Source of the DNA: Chitinophaga agri
GTDB lineage: Bacteria; Bacteroidota; Bacteroidia; Chitinophagales; Chitinophagaceae
DNA: 64,000 nt
Assembly: GCF_010093065.1 (NCBI RefSeq)
Contig: NZ_CP048113.1
Location: 3,968,001-4,032,000, forward strand
Direction: 5' to 3'
Made by a program: the position numbers and the translations under genes. The notes beneath the pieces are model-generated. The model was not told the DNA's origin and ran no database searches. It saw nothing but the letters and a program-made list of their open reading frames with translations. This document shows, piece by piece, positions 57,848-64,000 of the stretch (position 1 is its first letter; the number at the start of each line of letters is the position of its first letter).

Positions 57848-59080
57848 GGCTTCGTGCTGATGCACTCTCCTATGATGCTGCTTGCTGGTCTTCTTCTCTT
57901 TTTTCCCCTTGTTCCACCATACCAGAAAACCAGTTACCGGCAGACTCGCACAGATCAGACTGGCAAAAAAGGCAAGGATCTTACCTGGCAGTCCGGCAAT
58001 AGCGCCCACATGGATATCGTAGTTCATGCCGATCAGCTTTTCTCCTGCATTGCGGTCTTTGCTGGTCTCATGGAGTAGCAACTTACCGGAGTGCTTATCA
58101 AACTGCAGATCATCACGATCATAGAAGGTTTCTTTTCCCCAGTATACGGACAGGCGCAGCGTAGCGGTATTCTCCGGTCCGGAGCCCCATATGCCGATGC
58201 GTTTGGCAGTAGGGAACTGTTTCACAGCAGCCGTATACGCCACATCAACGGGGTGTATGTCTGCCAGCGGGAGTGCGAGGGTATCTGAAGTGACCTGTTT
58301 ATGCTGCGGAGGTGTAACGCTACGGGACGCCACTACATAGACAGTTGTCTGAAACCATTTGAAGGCCCATACCATCCCCGTGAGGGCAATCACCAGTGCT
58401 ACAGTCATCGCATAAAATCCTAATACATTGTGGAGGTCGTAGTTAATGCGTTTAAACTTGCCTGACCATTTGATCTTAAAGCTTTGTTCCCTGGATTTCT
58501 TATTCCATTTCTTTGGCCACCAGAGGATCAACCCGGTGATGAGGAGGATGACAAAGATAAAAGTGGACCAACCAACGATCGGCTGACCGACCTTATCATT
58601 CAGCAGGAGGCTCCAGTGCATGTATTTCACGATCACGAAGAAATCCTTCTTCATATCGCGTACGGTGGTAACGGCACCGGTATATGGATTGACGTAAGCG
58701 ATCTTATAATAGGCCGTTGTCCCGAAAATAGTCCAGGCATGTTCATCGCCTTGTGCATAAGTCATAAATTCCCAGGCACGATCACGATCCTGGTAGGCGT
58801 AGGTACCTTTTATGGGAAATTCCTTTCCAAGGGCGGTCTGGGCTTTTTCCTGCAATACACTTACAGGCAGGGTGGCCTGCGGGAGGGGCGTGACAAACAT
58901 GGTATCATGGTGTACCCATTCGCTGATCTCCTTCTGAAATACGAAAAGGCAACCCGTCACGCTGACAATCAGCACGATAATACCGGATGCCAGTCCCAGC
59001 CAGAGGTGTAACCAGGCATTCAGCTTTTTTCTCCAGGAAGGTCCTTTTTTCCTGCTGGCAGGCAGCGTGTTGTTCCTCAT
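57836..59080 (-). CDS. PepSY-TM domain membrane protein
   Basis: The 414-residue protein has the PepSY-associated TM organisation: WRKKLNAWLHLWLGLASGIIVLIVSVTGCLFVFQKE (first helix with conserved His), a long periplasmic domain (65-150), KYMHWSLLL and GWSTFIFVILLITGLILWWPK, then NYDLHNVLGFYAMTVALVIALTGMVWAFKW, a second periplasmic domain, and NYDIHVGAIAGLPGKILAFFASL with TGFLVWWNKGKK. The four His in or near helices are typical of haem-type or ferric reductase relatives linked to siderophore uptake. The divergent AraC gene is a likely regulator. Confidence 0.92.
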   Translation of the reverse strand: MRNNTLPASRKKGPSWRKKLNAWLHLWLGLASGIIVLIVSVTGCLFVFQKEISEWVHHDTMFVTPLPQATLPVSVLQEKAQTALGKEFPIKGTYAYQDRDRAWEFMTYAQGDEHAWTIFGTTAYYKIAYVNPYTGAVTTVRDMKKDFFVIVKYMHWSLLLNDKVGQPIVGWSTFIFVILLITGLILWWPKKWNKKSREQSFKIKWSGKFKRINYDLHNVLGFYAMTVALVIALTGMVWAFKWFQTTVYVVASRSVTPPQHKQVTSDTLALPLADIHPVDVAYTAAVKQFPTAKRIGIWGSGPENTATLRLSVYWGKETFYDRDDLQFDKHSGKLLLHETSKDRNAGEKLIGMNYDIHVGAIAGLPGKILAFFASLICASLPVTGFLVWWNKGKKEKKTSKQHHRRVHQHEAVGN

Positions 59081-59157
59081 GTATCAGATGAAATATTAAA
59101 GATTGCGTGTATACTCTGCGACAAGACCACTGAATTGTTCCGTTCGCCCAGGGCTCC

Positions 59158-59176
59158 TTACCGCTTTGAGCGGTAA
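59158..59176. promoter_or_regulatory. 8-bp inverted repeat between the PepSY and AraC genes
   Basis: TTACCGCT (59158-59165), a 3-nt spacer, then AGCGGTAA (59169-59176). It lies in the divergent promoter region, 78 nt before the PepSY start and 122 nt before the AraC start, so it could be an operator. Confidence 0.5.
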
Positions 59177-59297
59177 AAGTCGGTCAGCTATAATGGAAAA
59201 AAGTGTCAAAAGCGGAATTTAACTTACGCAAAACGGAAAAATAAAAATCGGGGAATGGTAATCAGGCTGCAGTGCTGTGATATAATTTGGTAGTACG

Positions 59298-60302
59298 ATG
59301 ACCCTACCATTGTCCATTTCAACCCAGATAGGGCAACCGATATTGTTTACCCCCGGTCTGCCCGAGGCCTATTCCAGCTATGCGCTGCAGGGCACGAAAC
59401 CGTTTTATGCGGTGAGTGACAGCTTCGGCTGCATCCTGTTCCAGCAGGTGGGGAATAATAGTTATAATGCGTGGGTAAGCCATTATATCATTAACAAACC
59501 AACAGCATTCAAAGTAAAAGGAAATGTGGACGACCTGCTCCTCCACCATACATTGAAGGGGAATATGTTTTACGAGCTGAATGGTCATGAAAGCGAGACC
59601 TTTCAGCACCAGATGAACATTGTTGTAACACCGCGCCTCCGTCACCTGATCAGGTTTAAATCGCCCGGGTTGTACGTTGCGCTGGAAATACAGATACCAG
59701 TTGACGAACTAAAAAGCTATCACGAAAGTTTCCCCGTTGTACAAGAGTTACTCGATAAATTATCTAATGAAAATACCATTACTCTCCTGGATCAGAATAT
59801 GATAGCCCACGAGCGGCTTCGCAACATTATACAGGACATTACAGAACGCCAGTTACCTAAGGCTGCCAGCGAAAAGTACAGAGAACAGAAAACAGGAGAA
59901 CTCATCATTGAATCACTTGATATGCTTTCACGTTACCTAACAGATGCCAATGGCCTGAGTGCGGCCGACCATGAAAGAGGCCAACGTACGGAGGTCCATC
60001 TGCTGAAACATCTGCAGCAACCATCACCTCCAACCCTCAAACAACTTGCGAGATTTGCCGGTACTAATGAAAAGAAACTGGAAGAGATTTTCCGGAGCCG
60101 ACATGGCATTACCGTATACGATTTCTTCCAGAATGCGCGAATGCGGATCATTTACCGGAAACTCACGGAGACGACTATCCCGTTACAGGATCTCGCGGAA
60201 GAATTTGGGTATACGGACTATTCCAGTTTCTCTTATGCGGTCAAAAAACGATTTTCGTTAAGCCCAAGGGAACTGCGGAAGAACAGTAGTATCAGTAGTT
60301 AG
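59298..60302 (+). CDS. AraC family transcriptional regulator
   Basis: The 334-residue protein has an N-terminal ligand-type domain of unknown family (1-210) and a C-terminal AraC helix-turn-helix pair (about 235-330: TLKQLARFAGTNEKKLEEIFRSRHGITVYDFFQNARMRIIYRKL, TIPLQDLAEEFGYTDYSSFSYAVKKRFSLSPRELRK). The size matches AraC activators such as siderophore-responsive regulators. It is divergent from the PepSY-TM gene, so it may control iron uptake in response to a siderophore; this is inferred from the pairing. Confidence 0.93.
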   Translation: MTLPLSISTQIGQPILFTPGLPEAYSSYALQGTKPFYAVSDSFGCILFQQVGNNSYNAWVSHYIINKPTAFKVKGNVDDLLLHHTLKGNMFYELNGHESETFQHQMNIVVTPRLRHLIRFKSPGLYVALEIQIPVDELKSYHESFPVVQELLDKLSNENTITLLDQNMIAHERLRNIIQDITERQLPKAASEKYREQKTGELIIESLDMLSRYLTDANGLSAADHERGQRTEVHLLKHLQQPSPPTLKQLARFAGTNEKKLEEIFRSRHGITVYDFFQNARMRIIYRKLTETTIPLQDLAEEFGYTDYSSFSYAVKKRFSLSPRELRKNSSISS

Positions 60303-60458
60303 AAGCAGAAGTTAAGAATTAGAAATTAAGAATCAGGAACTGGTTAACCCCTGTGATATCAATAGCGAGCCATTCTTTTGCACATCATCAATATGTTTAC
60401 AATATTTCGTTTACAGTGCTGTTAGCGGCATGAATTCCTAATTCCTGATTTCTAATTC
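60303..60458. repeat. Heptad repeat element 9 (inverted pair)
   Basis: Left arm 60303-60347 (AAGCAGA, AGTTAAG, AATTAGA, AATTAAG, AATCAGG, AACTGGT) starts 1 nt after the araC-like stop. Right arm 60432-60458 (GAATTCC, TAATTCC, TGATTTC, TAATTC) is inverted. The arms flank about 84 bp. Confidence 0.7.
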
Positions 60459-60622
60459 AAAACGATTCCCGGTTTCCTAAATCCATCATCTTTCTCCTAA
60501 CATCAACAGCTATATTATGACCTAACTTTAATACAGCAAGAACAAGCTTATTCGTTTTCGTTGCCATAACGACCTATTATAAAAACGACAAGAACATTTA
60601 ATGGTATATTGAGGAAAACAAC

Positions 60623-60651
60623 GTCCTGGCTTTCTAGCCGGGACCTTTTTT
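60623..60651 (+). terminator. Hairpin terminator upstream of the GH2 gene
   Basis: GTCCTGGC (60623-60630) pairs with GCCGGGAC (60637-60644, one G-T pair) over a 6-nt loop, followed by seven T. It stops plus-strand transcripts from the AraC side or from a small unseen RNA. Confidence 0.75.
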
Positions 60652-60754
60652 CTTGCAATGTTACCATGCTCATCGGAGTGCAACATATACCAGTTGTAAG
60701 ATGCCAATTGTTCGAAGGACACTGTTTCTCCCCTAACATATTTAACCCAGGTAC

Positions 60755-62569
60755 ATGAAACCGTTTAAAAGCACGCTTTTGTTCGTTACCCTATGTTTCC
60801 CCTGTTTGCAGATCGCCCTTGCCTTTGGTAGGGGCGATTCATTTTCCGGCCGCTGGGGAATGCAGCCAGTTCCCATACAAACCCGCTGGGCAAAGGATGT
60901 CTCCCCCGGCAATGTCCTGCCGGCATATCCCCGTCCGCAGATGGCCCGTTCCCAATGGGAGAACCTGAACGGGCTATGGCAATATGCAATTACAAAATGG
61001 GACCAGGGCATGCCCGACAAATTTGATGGGGAGATCCTGGTGCCGTTTGCCATTGAATCAGCCCTTTCCGGAGTACAGAAAGCCCTGTTACCAACGCAGC
61101 GGCTCTGGTATAAGCGGCAGATCCGGAAGCCTGATCTGTCAGGCGGGAAAAGGGTGTTACTGCATTTTGGGGCGGTCGACTGGCGGGCGGCGGTCTTCCT
61201 CAATGGCAAACTACTGGGCCGGCATATGGGTGGTTATCAGCATTTCTCTTTCGATATCACAGCGTCCCTGCAATCCGGAGAGAATGAGTTGGTCGTAACC
61301 GTGCTCGACCCGACTAATCTTGGACCCAACCCGAGCGGGAAACAATCACTCCGTCCCAGGAAGATCTTATATACTGCCGTCAGCGGTATCTGGCAGACGG
61401 TCTGGCTGGAGACCGTACCGCCGACTTACATCACTGATCTCTATTCCACTCCTGATATTGATGCCCAATGTCTTAATCTGCGGGTAAATGCATCGGATAC
61501 CACCGGTGTAACAGTAGACGTTACAGCCTATGCAGGAAATGTCATGGCGGGTCATACCTATGGCCGTGCCGGCCGGATGCTGGACTTAGGCGTACCGTTT
61601 TCCCGCCTGTGGAGTCCTGCAGATCCTTTTCTGTATCATATGACGGTTCGCCTCTTACGGCACGGGAAAGTGATTGATTCTGTGACCAGCTATTTCGGAA
61701 TGCGGAAAATAGCTGTGCAGAAAGATAGTACCGGCCTGCCCAGATTATTTCTCAACAACAAATATACCTTCCACCTGGGCGTATTAGACCAGGGATACTG
61801 GCCGGAAGGGTTATATACTGCCCCTACCGATGAAGCGCTGTTATTTGACATTAAAACCATTAAAGAAATGGGATTTAATACCATCAGAAAGCATGTGAAA
61901 CTGGAGCCGGACAGGTGGTATTACTATGCGGACAGCCTGGGGATGCTCGTCTGGCAGGATATGGTTCCCTGTGCAGATGAAGACTATTATTCCACTTCTC
62001 AGTTCGAGCAGGAGAACGCCGAAAATCTGCGGCAACTACATCACTTCCCGTCTATTGTCATGTGGATCCTGTTCAATGAGGGCTGGGGGAAATACAATCA
62101 GCAGGCCCTTACCGAGTGGATGAAACAAAGTGATCCCTCACGCATTATCAATGGACATTCCGGTGAGAACCTCGATCAGTATAGTACGACACCGGTCAGT
62201 GACCGCTGGATCAGCAGTGATGTAGCGGATGTGCATTATTATCCGGGTCCTGCTATTGCGCCAGCTATTAATGGGAAAGCGAGGGTATTGGGTGAATGGG
62301 GTGGTGTACGTGTACCCACGCCCGGACATCAGTGGGCGCCGGCGACCAGCTGGGGATATGTACAGGTGACGGCAGAAAGATTTGCACAACGGTATATGAG
62401 TATGATGGAGCGGCTGAAGCGGTATGAGCAGCAGGGATTGTCGGGAGCGATCTATACACAACCGTATGACGTGGAGTCGGAGGAGAATGGGCTCATGACC
62501 TATGACAGGAAAGTGATGAAGATGAAAGTGGAAGAAATGAGGAAGGTGAATAGTTTGCTTACCAGATAA
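60755..62569 (+). CDS. Glycoside hydrolase family 2 enzyme (beta-galactosidase/glucuronidase type)
   Basis: The 604-residue protein has a signal peptide (about 1-23), the sugar-binding jelly roll (about 60-215: PRPQMARSQWENLNGLWQYAI, WYKRQIRKP, LLHFGAVDWRAAVFLNGKLLG), an immunoglobulin-like domain, and a TIM barrel with the acid/base Glu442 in ILFNEGWGKYN and the nucleophile Glu514 in VLGEWGGV. It is a retaining exo-glycosidase in the periplasm. The exact sugar is unknown; the short length and lack of a C-terminal domain fit the smaller Bacteroidota GH2 members. It stands alone with its own terminator. Confidence 0.93.
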   Translation: MKPFKSTLLFVTLCFPCLQIALAFGRGDSFSGRWGMQPVPIQTRWAKDVSPGNVLPAYPRPQMARSQWENLNGLWQYAITKWDQGMPDKFDGEILVPFAIESALSGVQKALLPTQRLWYKRQIRKPDLSGGKRVLLHFGAVDWRAAVFLNGKLLGRHMGGYQHFSFDITASLQSGENELVVTVLDPTNLGPNPSGKQSLRPRKILYTAVSGIWQTVWLETVPPTYITDLYSTPDIDAQCLNLRVNASDTTGVTVDVTAYAGNVMAGHTYGRAGRMLDLGVPFSRLWSPADPFLYHMTVRLLRHGKVIDSVTSYFGMRKIAVQKDSTGLPRLFLNNKYTFHLGVLDQGYWPEGLYTAPTDEALLFDIKTIKEMGFNTIRKHVKLEPDRWYYYADSLGMLVWQDMVPCADEDYYSTSQFEQENAENLRQLHHFPSIVMWILFNEGWGKYNQQALTEWMKQSDPSRIINGHSGENLDQYSTTPVSDRWISSDVADVHYYPGPAIAPAINGKARVLGEWGGVRVPTPGHQWAPATSWGYVQVTAERFAQRYMSMMERLKRYEQQGLSGAIYTQPYDVESEENGLMTYDRKVMKMKVEEMRKVNSLLTR

Positions 62570-62574
62570 TTGAA

Positions 62575-62602
62575 AACAGCCGGATGATGTCACCCGGCTG
62601 TT
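62575..62602. terminator. Bidirectional terminator between convergent genes
   Basis: AACAGCCGG (62575-62583) pairs perfectly with CCGGCTGTT (62594-62602) over a 10-nt loop. It lies between the GH2 gene (plus) and the small exported protein gene (minus). Confidence 0.8.
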
Positions 62603-62606
62603 GTTG

Positions 62607-62951
62607 TTAAAATGCCGTCGTCACATATGTCGAGATCACCACACATGGCTGATCAGGAATAGTGATCGCGCCACCACCAGGAGATGTCAGCGTGATAACA
62701 CCTGTAGGGGCACCTGTACTGTAATAGGTCGTCGTCCACAGCGTGCCACCATTGGAAATGTAATACGCACCGTCAGCAAGCGACGTACAGAAAAAGCGGG
62801 TCGAGTAATACGGCAGGTTATTAGCACTTCTCATCATTGTGGTATACTTCCAGGCTGGAATACTGGTAAACCGGTAAGCTTTAAAAGAGAGTACAGCGCC
62901 GGTAATAGCAATCGCAACAAGCACGAGTAACAATAGTCTTGCTTTTTTCAT
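62607..62951 (-). CDS. Small exported protein of unknown function
   Basis: The 114-residue protein has a signal peptide or membrane anchor (residues 4-22), and a mature part rich in Tyr, Thr, Ser and Gly with two cysteines (Cys55 and about Cys103) that may form a disulfide. It has no recognised domain; it is similar in style to small secreted proteins common in Chitinophagaceae. A hairpin at 63067-63112 lies in its upstream region. Confidence 0.6.
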   Translation of the reverse strand: MKKARLLLLVLVAIAITGAVLSFKAYRFTSIPAWKYTTMMRSANNLPYYSTRFFCTSLADGAYYISNGGTLWTTTYYSTGAPTGVITLTSPGGGAITIPDQPCVVISTYVTTAF

Positions 62952-63296
62952 GATGTAAGATTTGAATTTGTGAATAAACCTGTGTACGTGTGAAAAGTGG
63001 AATACACGTATAAGTTAAGCGTAACGAAGGGAAGCTGCTTTGGAGATAGGGATTTCAATAAAAAAACCGGTGGGGACTTCCCTGGCTAATCCGGACCAGG
63101 GAAAGTCCGCCGGATCGTTCTTCTATATTGCTCTGGTAAGGTAGATCAATTTACACAATAAACTATCCACTGTCAAAGTTCTGCATTTCCACAACAGGAA
63201 TACTTAGTACCGAGGTACAATAATTGCTATGGATATTCCCGATCTACTAAGTATTATACACACCCCATCCGCTACTTTAAAGTGACTCCGGAAATT
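62952..63296. other. Divergent region with a strong hairpin
   Basis: The 345-nt gap between the small exported protein gene (minus) and the last gene (plus) contains a large imperfect hairpin at about 63067-63112, and a run of A at 63059-63066 which on the minus strand is a T-run after the hairpin. No gene is seen. Confidence 0.55.
63059..63112 (-). terminator. Hairpin with T-run on the minus strand
   Basis: The core pairs GACTT-CCCTGG (63075-63085) with CCAGGG-AAAGTC (63096-63107), and CCGG ends extend it. On the minus strand it is followed by seven T. It has no minus-strand gene before it, so it may be a leader attenuator of the small exported protein gene or the end of an unannotated RNA. 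Confidence 0.5.
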
Positions 63297-64000
63297 ATGA
63301 GATACATTGTCATCCTGCTGCTCTTTTGTCAACTTCTTGTTGTTAATGCCCAGAAGCCGCCTGTTACCAATATGACTTACAAAGGCTGGGAGATGGTATT
63401 AAACTATCATATCTCTGATGATGGCAGATATGTATGGTACACCTATGGATCGGAGTTGACGGGTACCACACTGGTGGTGAGAGCGGTCAGGGGTAGCTAC
63501 AGCAGGTTGTTTACGGGCGTACTGGAGGCTGCATTCACGGCGGACAATCAACATATAGTGTTTGTGTCTCCGAAAGGACTGGCTGTCCTGCAACCCGGTA
63601 CAGCTGATATTACTTATGATAAGCGAGTAAATAACTACACATTGCCCGAAAAGGGTGATGGCCGGTGGCTGACGGCAAAGATGTCAGACACGCTGGTATT
63701 AAAAGACCTGCACCATGATTCCACCTACTATCTTGCGGGGGTAGCTGCTTCGCTGTTTAATAAATCCGGGCGTATGCTGCTGCTTAAATACAAGGACAGC
63801 CTGATCTATTTGAACCTGCAGACCATGCAGCGACACAAAATTGCCTCACAATATAAATCCGATCATCTCATTTTTGACCATTCGGACACGGCGGTTGCCT
63901 TTACGAGCGGGCAACAACCCGATGTACAGCTGCATTACTTCAAGCCCGGTATGGATAGCGCAGGATACATCACCACAGCCCGGCATCCATCATTGGCTAA
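63297..64000 (+). CDS. N-terminal part of a probable S9-type (prolyl oligopeptidase-like) peptidase (partial)
   Basis: An open frame starts at ATG 63297 and runs off the right edge without a stop (234 residues visible). It has a signal peptide (1-18, LLVVNA-QKPP). The mature part has the beta-propeller style of Bacteroidota S9 peptidases: MTYKGWEMVLNYHISDDGRYVWYTYG, LVVRAVRGSY, AAFTADNQHIVFVSPKGL, and DGRWLTAK. The catalytic alpha/beta hydrolase domain, if present, lies outside the window, so the call rests on style only. Confidence 0.6.
   Translation, partial: MRYIVILLLFCQLLVVNAQKPPVTNMTYKGWEMVLNYHISDDGRYVWYTYGSELTGTTLVVRAVRGSYSRLFTGVLEAAFTADNQHIVFVSPKGLAVLQPGTADITYDKRVNNYTLPEKGDGRWLTAKMSDTLVLKDLHHDSTYYLAGVAASLFNKSGRMLLLKYKDSLIYLNLQTMQRHKIASQYKSDHLIFDHSDTAVAFTSGQQPDVQLHYFKPGMDSAGYITTARHPSLA

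Larger units (their letters stand above)
60303..60754. other. Intergenic region without a gene
   Basis: The 452-nt gap holds heptad element 9, an A/T-rich stretch (60460-60620), and a hairpin terminator (60623-60651). The promoter of the GH2 gene should lie between 60651 and 60754. No open frame looks real. Confidence 0.55.

Noticed and set aside
60528..60722. 64-codon open frame on the minus strand
   Set aside because: It runs through a terminator hairpin and A/T-rich spacer, with no ribosome site or domain.
1..64000. tRNA or rRNA genes
   Set aside because: No cloverleaf with a T-arm like GGTTCGAATCC followed by a paired acceptor, and no rRNA-like stretch, was found by reading both strands.

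Overview
The window looks like chromosome of a Chitinophaga-like member of the Bacteroidota (family Chitinophagaceae). The evidence is a SusC/SusD pair behind an ECF sigma factor and FecR, LytTR/LytS two-component genes, DUF1080 and ThuA proteins, a long SecA with a zinc tail, a DUF3127 protein, many lipoproteins, promoter motifs of the TAnnTTTG type, and few Shine-Dalgarno sequences. No rRNA, tRNA, IS element, CRISPR array or reverse transcriptase was seen.

Layout. 1-5243 (minus): catabolic cluster with two ThuA proteins, a DUF1080 protein, a cytochrome c, a sugar isomerase/epimerase-like TIM barrel and a Gfo/Idh/MocA dehydrogenase, resembling the 3-keto-glycoside pathway of Bacteroides. 5908-8361: a GT2 glycosyltransferase and a polytopic GT-C-like protein. 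8362-9035: repeat-rich spacer with an 86-bp perfect palindrome. 9036-13386: DUF4253 lipoprotein and secA. 13689-16736: small A/T-rich accessory island with a tiny gene, an ADP-ribosyltransferase-like gene, and an HNH/ATPase pair of the Septu (PtuA/PtuB) type. 16909-26112: deoC, SPOR protein, M20 amidohydrolase, a GntR/ABC operon with its operator, a secreted unknown, glyA and a nucleotidyltransferase. 26235-34059: nitronate monooxygenase-like gene, NatA/NatB ABC genes, LytS/LytTR pair, FAD dehydrogenase and a DUF3127 protein. 34664-44982: dnaA, then sigma/FecR/SusC/SusD followed by a phosphodiesterase-alkaline phosphatase fusion. 45058-50010: a degenerate stand-alone GyrB-like protein divergent from a three-gene operon with two different caspase-like peptidases flanking an unrecognised protein. 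50016-52481: TPR sensor kinase. 52833-54890: a second ATPase/HNH pair. 54921-64000: M28 peptidase, XRE-ImmA-like regulator with a broken zinc motif, PepSY-TM protein, AraC regulator, GH2 hydrolase, a small exported protein, and the start of a probable S9-type peptidase.

The most interesting parts are the double-caspase locus with its degenerate topoisomerase-like neighbour, two separate Septu-like pairs within 40 kb, and a dispersed family of 7-bp-period repeats (around GAATTAG) that usually occur as inverted pairs flanking 80-240 bp of intergenic DNA, often around terminators and touching stop or start codons. All functions are assigned from sequence motifs seen by eye; no database search was run.
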